The translations under genes were made by a program, and so were the position numbers. Positions 49,134 through 58,186 of a stretch of DNA of 64,000 nt are shown one piece after another; the stretch's first letter is position 1; each line of letters starts with the position of its first letter. Source of the DNA: a virus. The stretch lies in the IMG/VR virus record IMGVR_UViG_3300027770_000026, positions 62,001 to 126,000 of that record; one strand, written 5' to 3'. The notes beneath the pieces are model-generated. The model did not search any database. It had not been told where the DNA came from and was given only the letters and a program-made list of their open reading frames with translations.

Positions 49134-50090
49134 CTATTCGTCTAGATCAGTGATGTTCAATCCTAGACGTTTGAGGTCTCGCATGTAGCGATGTTCCTCT
49201 TCCTCACTGCCAAAACTCAGCATGGTTTGCGGCGGGCCTGTACCAAAGTCCTTAGGATCTGCGTCATCTAGATCGTTGATATGTGTGCCCAGCTTGTACC
49301 AGTCGTATACGTCGCGTACACCCACTTTTACTGTACCTTTGGGGAAGGGAATTAAACTATGCTTGTGACTTTCTTCGCCCTCTTCGCCTTGCTCATCGTC
49401 GGCGTCTTCGTTGGTTTGTTCAGCATCGTCTACATCTTTTTTGTACTTTTTGTACAGCTCGCGTCTACGATCCAAATGACTCAACCCTGCATTAATTTTG
49501 CGGGTAGTAGCGGTCATACCTTTCTTTACCGTATTACCTACACGGGACTTCCAATACCATACTGCAATTCGTGCTGCATGTTTAGGTTCTGCTGCTAGGT
49601 CAGGATTGTTTACTAGGTCTAAGCCCAGTGCTTTGCCAGCTTTAGCGTAGTTATAACGTCCAGTTAATTGAATGTAACCTCGGCCGTGGAACAGTTCTCC
49701 ATCCCCGTCTTCTGTGTTGCCCAATAACTTTGCAGTTGTGGGATTGTATTTCTTTTCGTACTTGTGAAAGTGTGGATCATTATCGTTTGGCGTTTCGTGC
49801 ATGCGAGTAAAGCCCATGCTTTCGTGTGCTGTATGTGCTAGAAACTGTGCAAGCTCGTCGCCCGCCATCTTTGCATCAAGTGCTGCACGTAGTATTATGC
49901 GCTCGGGCTGTAGTAGTTCGTGCGCAGAATGAATCACTTGAACAGGGTTAGCACCAAGTTCTTGTTTGTAGTGATCCAATACGCCCTTGCTGATTGCGCC
50001 AATTCCAAATGCTGCAAGTAGAATAGCTCCAATCTTTTCCTTAATCGATGCTTCTTCTAGTGTTTGTTCAGTAAGCTCATGTGCTCGCAT
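49134..50090 (-). CDS. GH19-family lysozyme/chitinase-like enzyme, targeted N-terminus
   Basis: 318 residues. N-terminus MRAHELTE fits the targeting pattern. A hydrophobic stretch (21-34) follows. The GH19 domain keeps both catalytic Glu (AHESMGF, E90; RMHE, E99) and HGRGYIQLTGRYNY. The C-terminal third is an acidic linker and a small unknown domain. It would cut peptidoglycan; its N-terminus suggests carriage in the virion rather than use as an endolysin. Confidence 0.85.
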   Translation of the reverse strand: MRAHELTEQTLEEASIKEKIGAILLAAFGIGAISKGVLDHYKQELGANPVQVIHSAHELLQPERIILRAALDAKMAGDELAQFLAHTAHESMGFTRMHETPNDNDPHFHKYEKKYNPTTAKLLGNTEDGDGELFHGRGYIQLTGRYNYAKAGKALGLDLVNNPDLAAEPKHAARIAVWYWKSRVGNTVKKGMTATTRKINAGLSHLDRRRELYKKYKKDVDDAEQTNEDADDEQGEEGEESHKHSLIPFPKGTVKVGVRDVYDWYKLGTHINDLDDADPKDFGTGPPQTMLSFGSEEEEHRYMRDLKRLGLNITDLDE

Positions 50091-52091
50091 TTACCACTTC
50101 CTACAAGACCAATAACGAGCTTTGGTTCTTGGTCCCGGAGTTTCGCAGTGATGACGTGCGCGGAAGCTTCTACGGCGGGCAGGATTGCTCTTCTTGATGC
50201 GCATGTTAGGATCGCCAAAGTTTACTTTCTTAATGTTGCCAGTCTTGGGATCCTTCACATAGACCTTAAATTTTTTAACATCGCCCTGCATGGGTTTACC
50301 CAATTGCACCTTGTGTCCGTGATATTCAGCTTCCATGATAGAGGAAGCATCTAGCATGGCCATTGTTGCGTTGTCTGCAGCTAGTAGTACAGTGTCGTGA
50401 TTGGCACGTAGCACTGTGGTTTCGATCAGTGTGTTGCCCATTTCAATAAAGAATACGTCGCCTTCGGATACATCTTCACTCTTGTTATTCTTGTGTTGAA
50501 ACAGATTGAATGCTTGACGAGCTGTTGCTGGCATGCTACCGATGTAGAATTTCATTGCAGGGACTCTGTCATACTGCTTAGTTAATACAGTCTCTGGCTT
50601 ATCCAGGTTTACTGTTGCTGTCATCTCACCGTCGCGTGATTTTATTGTAAGTGTTGCTTTAGTGGCATCAATTTTCTCAAACTTTATGACGAGGAAGGTC
50701 CCAGATATGCCATCGCCAATACCAGAGTGATTCTTTACTTTAACACGAATTGGCTGATCTTTGTAAGCATCATACCATTCCATGTCAGCATTGCTACCAT
50801 GCCATTTAGGATCTGCTGAGTTTCCTGTTCCCTCTTCCATTGGTCCAGCTTGTCCTGCACGACGTTGATTAGCGTCTAGTTTTTCAGACACACGTTGTCC
50901 TAGTTGCTTTTTAATCCATGGTATTACTGTATCGTTAATATACTTTTGTGCAGCAGGATCATCGTTAGGGTCTACCCCAGGCTTTAGTTTAGGCAAGGAT
51001 TTCAATTGTGACAGAATCTTTCCTTTAACTGCTGGATCAGCTTTGCTAAGTGCTATGCTGATAAATTGTTCACCTTCTTGGTGTCTACCTTGCATAAAAT
51101 ACACTATTGCTTTGGCTAGTTTAGCATCGCTAAATCCAGCACCCATAGCACCAAACGCTCCGCCTATCTGATTACCGGTATTTTCTTCTACATCCTGTTC
51201 GTGTATTGGATCACCATATTCAGTCCAACGGTCGTGTTTTGGATCAAAAATGGGTTTGTCGTTAATAGCAGCATCGCGGAACATTTTAGCTATTTCCTTG
51301 CTCATGCCGTACTTGTCTTCAAACTCTTCGTCACTTATGTTGGGATCATGTATGTCGTCGTCAATTTCTGGGTTGTCTAGCTCGGCGTCAAGTCTTGACA
51401 TTTTGCTTTCATGTACTGTAGCTGGCTCTAGGTCTGCTAGATCAACTTCTGATCCAACAGGCTCATGGCCATCATCAATTTCAAAATCTACTAGCGCAGC
51501 ATTGTCGGCTAATAGCTTTACTAGCACGCCATATAGTTCTGGATGACCTTTGACTCTGACTTCATCACCTGGACTAAAACGTGCAGGCATGTTTATTTGT
51601 TTTTCCGTAATATGAGGGCGTGGGCCAGCAGGAGTTGGCTCTGCCTTAGTTGGCTTGACTTCCCATTTGCGCCCAGTTTGTACACTCTTTCGATTGCACA
51701 TTTTTTCTAATCTATCCATCTCACTACGTTGTGCAAGGCTATTGTCTGGGCCTGCACCCTTAAATACTCGCCACGAACGACCGTTAATAAAGACTTGAAA
51801 GTTTGTAGTTACCGCAGTCGAAGCTGAAGGGGTAATAGTATCATTTGGTTCCTGAGAAGTTGATCGCCATGACCATACTTTGCCGCTCTCTGCAGTTTTG
51901 CGTTGGCACATGCCTGCTATACGATTTTCCTCACGCACCTGTTCGGGACTGTCATCCGGACCTTTACCTGGCAATATCTTCCAAGGTTGACCGTCGATAC
52001 GTATTTCAAAATTGTTTACTTCATGTTCTACGCCATGATTGCGGTCGCGGCTGGCCATATTCTCGTTAACTTGTATATCGTGTAGTCTCAT
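50091..52091 (-). CDS. Multidomain virion-region protein with duplicated N-terminal module
   Basis: 666 residues. N-terminus MRLHDIQVNE fits the targeting pattern. Two copies of a ~55-residue module follow: FEIRIDGQPWKILPGKGPD... and FQVFINGRSWRVFKGAGPD.... Then a KOW/SH3-like segment (PGDEVRVKGHPELYG), an acidic linker, a helical domain, a beta domain, and a C-terminal basic Cys motif (GDPNMRIKKSNPARRRSFRA then RHHCETPGPRTKARYWSC). I recall that last motif as a recurrent C-terminus in T4-like phage proteins. Function unknown. Confidence 0.7.
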   Translation of the reverse strand: MRLHDIQVNENMASRDRNHGVEHEVNNFEIRIDGQPWKILPGKGPDDSPEQVREENRIAGMCQRKTAESGKVWSWRSTSQEPNDTITPSASTAVTTNFQVFINGRSWRVFKGAGPDNSLAQRSEMDRLEKMCNRKSVQTGRKWEVKPTKAEPTPAGPRPHITEKQINMPARFSPGDEVRVKGHPELYGVLVKLLADNAALVDFEIDDGHEPVGSEVDLADLEPATVHESKMSRLDAELDNPEIDDDIHDPNISDEEFEDKYGMSKEIAKMFRDAAINDKPIFDPKHDRWTEYGDPIHEQDVEENTGNQIGGAFGAMGAGFSDAKLAKAIVYFMQGRHQEGEQFISIALSKADPAVKGKILSQLKSLPKLKPGVDPNDDPAAQKYINDTVIPWIKKQLGQRVSEKLDANQRRAGQAGPMEEGTGNSADPKWHGSNADMEWYDAYKDQPIRVKVKNHSGIGDGISGTFLVIKFEKIDATKATLTIKSRDGEMTATVNLDKPETVLTKQYDRVPAMKFYIGSMPATARQAFNLFQHKNNKSEDVSEGDVFFIEMGNTLIETTVLRANHDTVLLAADNATMAMLDASSIMEAEYHGHKVQLGKPMQGDVKKFKVYVKDPKTGNIKKVNFGDPNMRIKKSNPARRRSFRARHHCETPGPRTKARYWSCRKW

Positions 52092-52390
52092 AGCTTTTTA
52101 ATACTCTTAATGAACTCAGTAAGGTCAGTATCACTGACATCACTTGCTTGTTCTTCTATACGACGAAGACTGTTAGTAAATTTACTAGCATCTCGCGCAC
52201 GTACTGCATTTAGTAACTTGCGTTCTAGGTTTTCTGCAGTTTCGCGGTCGTAAGATTCGTGAATGCTATCAAGAAAATTAATAAAACTACTCAGCACGTG
52301 ACTGGCACGGCTATTGATTACTTCCTGGCGACTCTTATTTGGTACCAAGTCATTAATCTCTTCAAGTATGCTGCGAGTTTTACGCTTCAT
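52088..52390 (-). CDS. Conserved helical phage protein
   Basis: 100 residues, all helix (MKRKTRSILEEINDLVPNKS, then SRASHVLSSFINFLDSI). Matches by memory a small family in T4-like cyanophages with no known role. Overlaps the next gene as ATGA. Confidence 0.7.
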   Translation of the reverse strand: MKRKTRSILEEINDLVPNKSRQEVINSRASHVLSSFINFLDSIHESYDRETAENLERKLLNAVRARDASKFTNSLRRIEEQASDVSDTDLTEFIKSIKKL

Positions 52391-52401
52391 ATATGTTACT
52401 C

Positions 52402-53238
52402 TTAGATGTTATCTAGTTTCTGAGCAAATTCACTTAGAATTTGATCGTCAATACTTTCTTTGACAATTTTAACCTGCTGCGGGCCAAGTTTCTTCATGCC
52501 GCCTGCCTTTTGTGTAGCTTGTCTTGCTTGTGCTGCTTGCCCGCGTTGTGCAATTGTTTGGCGTTCGGGTTTAGGAGCAGCTGGTTGTGGTTCAGGCGCA
52601 GCGGGTGCTGGTTGTGGTTGTGGTTCAGGCGCAGCGGGTGCTGGTTGTGGTTGCGGGGCAGGTGCAGCAGGTGCTGGTTGTGGTTGTGGTTCAGGCGCAG
52701 CGGGTGCTGGTTGTGGTTGCGGGGCAGGTGCAGCAGGTTGTGGTTCAGGTGCTGCTTGCTGAGGTGTAGGTTGTAGTTGTGGTGTAGGTTGTACTTGGGG
52801 AGCAGCGGTTTGTGGCTGGTCCTGTGCAGCTTGCTGATTGCCTCCACTTTGTGGATTTGCTACAGCATCTCTACGAGAAGACTGCTGTAAATATCCAACT
52901 AGTACTTTACCCAGCTGGCGCATGCTTAATTTTGCATCACCGTCAATTCCTGCTTTCTGTATAGCAGTATTCATTATGCCCTGATCAAATCTACCTTGCT
53001 GGATGCTAACTACATTAACGAGATCATTGGCGCTTACGGCCCGTTCGCCCGATTGCCCCATCCATTTCTTTACCTGCTTGTATAGATTGTTAGCTTCGTG
53101 CGCTACATCTAGCTTACCTAAGGCTTTCTGACTGCCAAGTGTTGCGCCTAGCTTATATAAGCCTCGCTTCCATAGCGGCACTGCACCTATCTCATCGAGA
53201 AATTCTTGTTCTTTAACAGCAAATTCAGAAATCTTCAT
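52402..53238 (-). CDS. Virion-region protein with PAAPEPQPQ repeats
   Basis: 278 residues. N-terminus MKISEFAVKEQEFLDE fits the targeting pattern. An ordered helical domain (about 20-130) precedes a Pro/Gln/Ala repeat (about 135-225) built of PQPQPAPAAPE-like units, then a basic helical end. Possibly an internal head protein with a flexible linker. Confidence 0.65.
   Translation of the reverse strand: MKISEFAVKEQEFLDEIGAVPLWKRGLYKLGATLGSQKALGKLDVAHEANNLYKQVKKWMGQSGERAVSANDLVNVVSIQQGRFDQGIMNTAIQKAGIDGDAKLSMRQLGKVLVGYLQQSSRRDAVANPQSGGNQQAAQDQPQTAAPQVQPTPQLQPTPQQAAPEPQPAAPAPQPQPAPAAPEPQPQPAPAAPAPQPQPAPAAPEPQPQPAPAAPEPQPAAPKPERQTIAQRGQAAQARQATQKAGGMKKLGPQQVKIVKESIDDQILSEFAQKLDNI
52580..52745 (-). 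repeat. Tandem repeat within coding sequence (PAAPEPQPQ units)
   Basis: Repeated about 30-60 base blocks of the GGTTGTGGTTCAGGCGCAGC kind. They encode the Pro/Gln/Ala linker and are prone to copy-number change. Confidence 0.8.
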
Positions 53239-53260
53239 TAGATTAACTCCAGCATTGCTT

Positions 53261-53266
53261 TATTTA
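53261..53266 (-). promoter_or_regulatory. Late promoter element TAAATA
   Basis: TTGCTAAATAAAG on the minus strand, 22 bases before ATG 53238, with TGGAG as ribosome site. Confidence 0.55.
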
Positions 53267-53282
53267 GCAAGGCTGCAATCAA

Positions 53283-54713
53283 TTATTGATTCAAATTGCC
53301 CAGCATCTGTTTGAGACGACTGCTACTGGTGTTTGCTGTAATCTTCCCAACGGGTTCGTCCCATGCTGCACTAGGTGAATCTGACCCAGTATTAAATGTT
53401 GTACCTGGATCTGCAGCAATTGTACTACGTGTTTTAATGTTCTGATATAATGCTGTAGATGCGGGTTGATTGTTACTGTTAGTGCTGTTCTTAATACGCA
53501 GTGTTTCTGTGTCAAACTCAAGTTCAACCTTGCGTCCTACCCCGTTACTGCTGCGTGTTTTCATAAACTGTACCTGATACAGCCCACGCTCACGCATGGC
53601 TCTACTGGTAAAGATACCAATCACGTTGTCTGCAGTGTTGATCTTACTCATACCACCTGCAATATGACTGTGGTCAAACTCCACTTCCTCAACTGCTGCA
53701 CGGTTAAGCTGACTGCCAGTAATGCAAATAGCGTTCAGTTCTTTGGCCAAGTTGCGCATCTCTTCACTTACGTACTTGTCCTTCACGAACAAGTTACCTG
53801 GGTCTATAGTCTTGCTATTGGGACTGCACAAGTCCAGATAGTCAATAGCAACAAAGTCTGGTTTGTGCCCTGTGCGTGTGGTGTATTCTTTGATGTAACT
53901 GCGGAAGTCGTTACAACTGCTGCCTGATGGCATGTACTTGATCTGAAGTGCTCCTGACCGCTTGCCCGCCATACGCACCTTAAGCTCAACGTCGTCGATA
54001 CGTTTAAATACATCGCGCGAACTGACTTCTGCAACCATACTGTCCAGTCGCATGCTGCACAGTGCTTCGCTAAGTTCCAGTGTAAAGTAAATGCCGTTTA
54101 ATCCTGCTAGTACCCAGTTGAGACTGAGGTTCTGCATAAGCAAGCTCTTGCCTGAACCTGAGCCACCTGCCCAAATAGTAAGCTCGCCGCGATTTAGTCC
54201 ACCATACAGTGCATGGTCAATATCGGTCCAACCGCTGCTGATCTGTCCGTTACCGTCTCGCAATCCAGTCAGTCGAGCGCGGGGGTCTTCAAAGTAATTG
54301 GTACCAATATCCTTGGTAAGCCCAATCTGTACTGCGGCTTTGATCTTGTTTTCTACATCGCCATAGTGTCCCTTTTCCAACATATCTGCACTGGCAATGA
54401 TTGCTCGCTCTAATGCCTTATGCCTTGCAAAGGTTTCAAACTCATCCATCAACCAGTCAAGGTGAGCGGGAGTAATACCCTCAATTCGATCAAACTTTTG
54501 ATTAGTAGTAGCCTGTATCTGTTCTAGTGTGGGCAGTACCTTGTATTCGCTAACGTGGGTGTTAATGAATTCTGCAGTGGGTCGCAGATTACGATCAAAG
54601 CTTTCTGGATCAAAGATACTTTGTACACGCACAAAGGTTTCGGCATCATGCAACAGCATCTGCAGATACAGTTTTTGGATATCTATATCGTAGTTTTTAA
54701 TTTGTTCTTTCAT
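53283..54713 (-). CDS. Replicative DNA helicase, DnaB/gp41-like
   Basis: 476 residues. Helical N-domain, then RecA-like core: Walker A GGSGSGKSLLM, Walker B region DFVAIDYLDL, and CITGSQLNRAA. It unwinds DNA at the fork as a hexamer and works with the primase just upstream, which it overlaps by 17 bases. The tail is Ser/Thr/Asn-rich. Confidence 0.9.
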   Translation of the reverse strand: MKEQIKNYDIDIQKLYLQMLLHDAETFVRVQSIFDPESFDRNLRPTAEFINTHVSEYKVLPTLEQIQATTNQKFDRIEGITPAHLDWLMDEFETFARHKALERAIIASADMLEKGHYGDVENKIKAAVQIGLTKDIGTNYFEDPRARLTGLRDGNGQISSGWTDIDHALYGGLNRGELTIWAGGSGSGKSLLMQNLSLNWVLAGLNGIYFTLELSEALCSMRLDSMVAEVSSRDVFKRIDDVELKVRMAGKRSGALQIKYMPSGSSCNDFRSYIKEYTTRTGHKPDFVAIDYLDLCSPNSKTIDPGNLFVKDKYVSEEMRNLAKELNAICITGSQLNRAAVEEVEFDHSHIAGGMSKINTADNVIGIFTSRAMRERGLYQVQFMKTRSSNGVGRKVELEFDTETLRIKNSTNSNNQPASTALYQNIKTRSTIAADPGTTFNTGSDSPSAAWDEPVGKITANTSSSRLKQMLGNLNQ

Positions 54714-55695
54714 GCTTGAGCTTGTGCCTTAATTGTTTGATTCGCAAAGTAGCGGATACTTTATTGCGAGTTGCTGATGTAATTATGCTTAGTAAAGTGG
54801 CTTCCCGACCATATCGGACTACGGCATCATTAATATCTTTGCAGTCTTGCCAGTGCGGGATACTAATAGCCCATCCCCATCCCCATGCTAACACTCGCTC
54901 GGCTACCCTAAGCCCAGTTTCGTCTTGGTCGGCTACCCATATAATCTGTTTACCTGATCGTTCAATATGTTCTCGCTGTTTATTAGACATTGAACTACCT
55001 AGTACAGCAACACCACCTATTATATCAGCATCGAGTACACCTTCACACACAATCATCACTGTCCAGTCTGGGTGCTGATGATCTAGCCCATATACATATC
55101 CGTTAGGCACATAACTAAGATACTTTGGTTTTGTTTTTCCTATACTTCTCGCAGTCCATCCTACGTTTTTATTATGCCATGTAAACGGAATAATCCAGCG
55201 ATTGGGCATGTCCGGCGACCAGTAATACTTGCCGAGATCCAGTTGTCTTGCTAGTATGCGATTGCATACTTCGACGAGTTGTTGATTATCAGCATGTTCA
55301 ACTAGTGCTTGTGCGATAGGAATTGCTTGCTCGGGCAAATCGTGAAGGGGAAATGCTGCTGCTACGGTGTCTCGCGTGTTTAAAAGAGGTATGTCCTCTT
55401 TTAGTCTCAATGCTATCATTGACAGTTGAGACAACTGGTCATCACTTGCACCAAGTTTATGTATGAAGTCTCTATTCTTAACTGACAGTAATCGACCGGG
55501 CATCCAACCAGTTTTAAACTGGCAATTAAAACAATGCCAATTCCAAGATCCGTCAACATCTGATCGCAGACCGCCTCGCCCTCTGCGGTCATCGCAGCAC
55601 ACAGCGTTACCACTAATCCAACCTGTTGGACTAAGTTTGGTTTTCCTACCCTGTCTCCAAAGATCAACTACAGTTTGTGTTAAGGCATTAGTCAT
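54697..55695 (-). CDS. DNA primase, TOPRIM (gp61/DnaG-like)
   Basis: 332 residues. N-terminal zinc site (VCCDD and WHCFNCQFKTGW), then the TOPRIM core with VMIVCEGVLDAD and IIWVADQDETG. It makes RNA primers for lagging-strand synthesis. It precedes the helicase in the same transcript. Confidence 0.87.
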   Translation of the reverse strand: MTNALTQTVVDLWRQGRKTKLSPTGWISGNAVCCDDRRGRGGLRSDVDGSWNWHCFNCQFKTGWMPGRLLSVKNRDFIHKLGASDDQLSQLSMIALRLKEDIPLLNTRDTVAAAFPLHDLPEQAIPIAQALVEHADNQQLVEVCNRILARQLDLGKYYWSPDMPNRWIIPFTWHNKNVGWTARSIGKTKPKYLSYVPNGYVYGLDHQHPDWTVMIVCEGVLDADIIGGVAVLGSSMSNKQREHIERSGKQIIWVADQDETGLRVAERVLAWGWGWAISIPHWQDCKDINDAVVRYGREATLLSIITSATRNKVSATLRIKQLRHKLKHERTN

Positions 55696-55735
55696 ACATG
55701 TATTGTATACTTAAATGCTGGTCAAAATCAAGTTT

Positions 55736-56440
55736 TTAAAACAATCTATAGTATAAAGTTTGGATAGTGCCGCTGCTATAAATGGACGGTGTAAAACGGA
55801 AACGAAGGCGTTCATAGATACCATAAAAATTGTTGTAACTGTTTGTTGTTCCCGCAGTGAGCGTTATGGTATATGCTGTTGCCCATGTTGCGTTGGTCAT
55901 GTTGTTTGATACTTCAACAGTTAGTTTACCGTCTGCTCCTGCATCTTTGAATACTGCAATGGTATGCATGGGACTGAGTTGGCTACCTGTTAGCGCATCT
56001 AATGTGACTACGCCACTTAGTATGTCATTGGTAACATTGGTAGTGTTTGCGTCCAATGTCCATGTGTCCAATACTGCAGATACTAGTGCGTCATCTGCGT
56101 AGCTCCAATCTGATATCTCAAGTGAACCTTCGGTTGCACCGTTTTGTTCTAGGTATAGTGGACGCTCTAGTCCTTCACCGTCATCAATACTTAAACCCCA
56201 TTTGTATAATGCAGGTTCAAGATCCGCAATCTCGTGACGACTAATGTCTAACGCTAGTCTGTTAGTGAAGCCTTCTCGAAAGTTGAGCTCTTTACTGAGT
56301 ACAGGAATTTCATTGAAGTCCACTGCACGGAATCGTATCACATATGTTCTAACTGGTATAGGCTGTTGATCAAAGTCCTGCACTTGTATATCAAATACGT
56401 TGTCTACACCTTTGAATAGTTTTATAGGTTTATTCCACAT
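55736..56440 (-). CDS. Putative virion protein, Ig-like (paralogue 3)
   Basis: 234 residues. The first ~120 residues, starting MWNKPIKLFKGVDNVFDIQV and including FTNRLALDIS and RPLYLEQNGATEGSLEIS, repeat in the next two genes. A second beta domain (about 125-234) is unique to this copy. Likely a baseplate, fibre or head decoration protein; the class is inferred. Confidence 0.65.
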   Translation of the reverse strand: MWNKPIKLFKGVDNVFDIQVQDFDQQPIPVRTYVIRFRAVDFNEIPVLSKELNFREGFTNRLALDISRHEIADLEPALYKWGLSIDDGEGLERPLYLEQNGATEGSLEISDWSYADDALVSAVLDTWTLDANTTNVTNDILSGVVTLDALTGSQLSPMHTIAVFKDAGADGKLTVEVSNNMTNATWATAYTITLTAGTTNSYNNFYGIYERLRFRFTPSIYSSGTIQTLYYRLF

Positions 56441-56451
56441 GCTTGTTCACC

Positions 56452-56796
56452 TTATGAGATTGGACTATTTTCAACTTGAAGTGTACCTTCGATGTCGCCG
56501 TTTAATGCTAGGAATAAAGGACGAGTTTTGTTGTCCTCATCTACTACGGTAATGCCCCAAACATATGACCCTAGGTCGATACTGTCTAGATCGGCAACTA
56601 GTAAATCTACTGCTAGCTTATCTGTACACCCTTCAACGAAACCTAGTGCTTTGTCTATAATTATGTTAGCTTCTCGATCTCTAACTTTAAAATGAAAAGA
56701 GTATTCGCTAACAGACAAGGATTGTTGTTCTTGGTCTTTTACTGCAACGTCGATGAAATTATCCACGCCCTTAAACACTTTTATACTTCTAGACAT
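56452..56796 (-). CDS. Putative virion protein, Ig-like (paralogue 2)
   Basis: 114 residues, only the shared domain: IKVFKGVDNFIDVAVKDQEQ, FKVRDREANI, DKLAVDLLVADLDSIDLGSY and RPLFLALNGDIEGTLQVE. Confidence 0.65.
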   Translation of the reverse strand: MSRSIKVFKGVDNFIDVAVKDQEQQSLSVSEYSFHFKVRDREANIIIDKALGFVEGCTDKLAVDLLVADLDSIDLGSYVWGITVVDEDNKTRPLFLALNGDIEGTLQVENSPIS

Positions 56797-56799
56797 GGG

Positions 56800-57231
56800 T
56801 TACACCGCGCCAAAGAACCATCTTGCAACCTGTATTGAACCCTCTGCGTTACCGTTAAGTTCTAGGTACAGAGGACGTTTTAACCCATTTTCATCTGTGA
56901 GACTTATGCCCCAAGTATACATTCCAATGTTTACATCTGCTAGATCTGCTTCTAGAATATTAAGTGCTAGGCGATTGGTAAATCCAGTTTTGATAGCAAT
57001 ATCTTTATCTAATAAGAGAGTCTGCTCTCTGTCTCGCACACGGAAGTTGAAAGTGTAAAGGTTAACAGTAGTTGGCTGTAAATCAAAGTCATTGACTACA
57101 ATATCAATGAAATTGTCTGCACCCTTGTACACTCGCAGTGGCTTGTTCCACATAACTGTGTTACGCACAGTATTTGGTTTGTTAAACCTTGCCATCACTT
57201 CTGGGTTGAATAAATAAGCTGTAATTTGCAT
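56800..57231 (-). CDS. Putative virion protein, Ig-like (paralogue 1)
   Basis: 143 residues from ATG 57231, five bases after TATAAATA. A 26-residue extension precedes the shared domain, which starts MWNKPLRVYKGADNFIDIVV at ATG 57153, the alternative start. Blocks FTNRLALNIL and RPLYLELNGNAEGSIQVA are shared with the other two copies. Confidence 0.65.
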   Translation of the reverse strand: MQITAYLFNPEVMARFNKPNTVRNTVMWNKPLRVYKGADNFIDIVVNDFDLQPTTVNLYTFNFRVRDREQTLLLDKDIAIKTGFTNRLALNILEADLADVNIGMYTWGISLTDENGLKRPLYLELNGNAEGSIQVARWFFGAV

Positions 57232-57236
57232 AAGAG

Positions 57237-57244
57237 TATTTATA
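57237..57244 (-). promoter_or_regulatory. Late promoter TATAAATA
   Basis: Perfect consensus on the minus strand, five bases before ATG 57231 (leaderless class). Confidence 0.65.
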
Positions 57245-57247
57245 CCC

Positions 57248-57625
57248 GTGACAACACCTAAACTACCAGAACTATTAAAAAAGTTTCCCTTTCTAGCAGT
57301 AGTCAGCTACTGTGGAGAAGAATATGTGGGAATAATACAAAACAGTGACGGTAATTTTATAAACTTTTATGATTTCCAAGCAATAGAGTCAGACGATCTA
57401 AAAACATACTTCCTCAGAATGGGAGAACAATGGTGGTGGGAAAGTAATAGAATAATCCCCATCAACTTGTTCTTAAAGGACGATTTCCACCCATTCAGAC
57501 CCTGTCTTAAAACGTTCAGCACCAAAGAAATCAAAATTATTGCGGGACATATGGTTAGTTTACACGATTTCTTTAAGAAGCGTATCAAACGACGCAGTGT
57601 TCAACTAGTCAAGCGGGTTAAGTAA
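57248..57625 (+). CDS. Hypothetical plus-strand protein
   Basis: 125 residues, GTG start at 57248. N-terminal half is beta-rich (FPFLAVVSYCGEEYVGIIQN), C-terminus basic (FKKRIKRRSVQLVKRVK). An Sm-like or small RNA/DNA-binding fold is possible. It is one of four plus-strand genes seen here and overlaps the convergent DnaE-like gene by 21 bases. Confidence 0.65.
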   Translation: MTTPKLPELLKKFPFLAVVSYCGEEYVGIIQNSDGNFINFYDFQAIESDDLKTYFLRMGEQWWWESNRIIPINLFLKDDFHPFRPCLKTFSTKEIKIIAGHMVSLHDFFKKRIKRRSVQLVKRVK

Positions 57626-58186
57626 CTGCTCGCATAGGAGGTTCATATGGACTGCCGCAAGATGAGCGTAAGCAATGCTGTGCGATTGTTTGAATCCAAA
57701 CTTGCCATCATTGGACTTCAACCAAACAGTCTTTTCAACTTCTGCCCAGAGCTGTCCTGTCAGGTGTCGCTTTGCGGGGCGGAGTATAGCCAAGAACATA
57801 GCAAGGTGTTTGATGCTAGTGATGGGCTCGGGCATAGCACGGATTGAATCATAGTGCCCATGGATGTGGATCACTTGGTCTACAAATTCACAATTCTCCA
57901 ATAGTTCCCACAAGGGTTCTTGATTCATCAATTGAATCAAATGTTCTTCATCCCGCACCTGCTGATAAACGTGTACGTTAAGTAAGTCTATCTTAAAGAA
58001 GCCCAACTCCTCTGCTGTATGATAATCTACTGCAGACAATCTAGTTAATGGATCAGTGGGAATGTATTGAAAATATACCCCAGTAGGGTGCTTACCCGCT
58101 ATTCCATCTTTGATACTACTAGCCGGAACGTGTCGTACCAGTTCCATTAACTGTGTTCGATCACCTAGATCGATATCAACGTCCAT
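57605..58186 (-). CDS. DnaE/PolIII-alpha-like fragment
   Basis: 193 residues. MDVDIDLGDR resembles the PDxDxDF catalytic motif of bacterial Pol III alpha (D4, D6). GKHPTGVYFQYIP, AVDYHTAEELGFFKIDLLNV and the DEEHLIQLM block match the region that follows it in DnaE. The full protein exceeds 1,100 residues, so this is a stand-alone piece with no PHP or tau-binding domain seen. It may be a repurposed polymerase fragment. Stop and start overlaps tie it to its neighbours. Confidence 0.55.
   Translation of the reverse strand: MDVDIDLGDRTQLMELVRHVPASSIKDGIAGKHPTGVYFQYIPTDPLTRLSAVDYHTAEELGFFKIDLLNVHVYQQVRDEEHLIQLMNQEPLWELLENCEFVDQVIHIHGHYDSIRAMPEPITSIKHLAMFLAILRPAKRHLTGQLWAEVEKTVWLKSNDGKFGFKQSHSIAYAHLAAVHMNLLCEQLLNPLD

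Noticed and set aside
52580-52745. Regular repeats considered as a CRISPR array
   Set aside because: The repeats are in frame, encode Pro/Gln/Ala units, have no unique spacers and no cas genes nearby.
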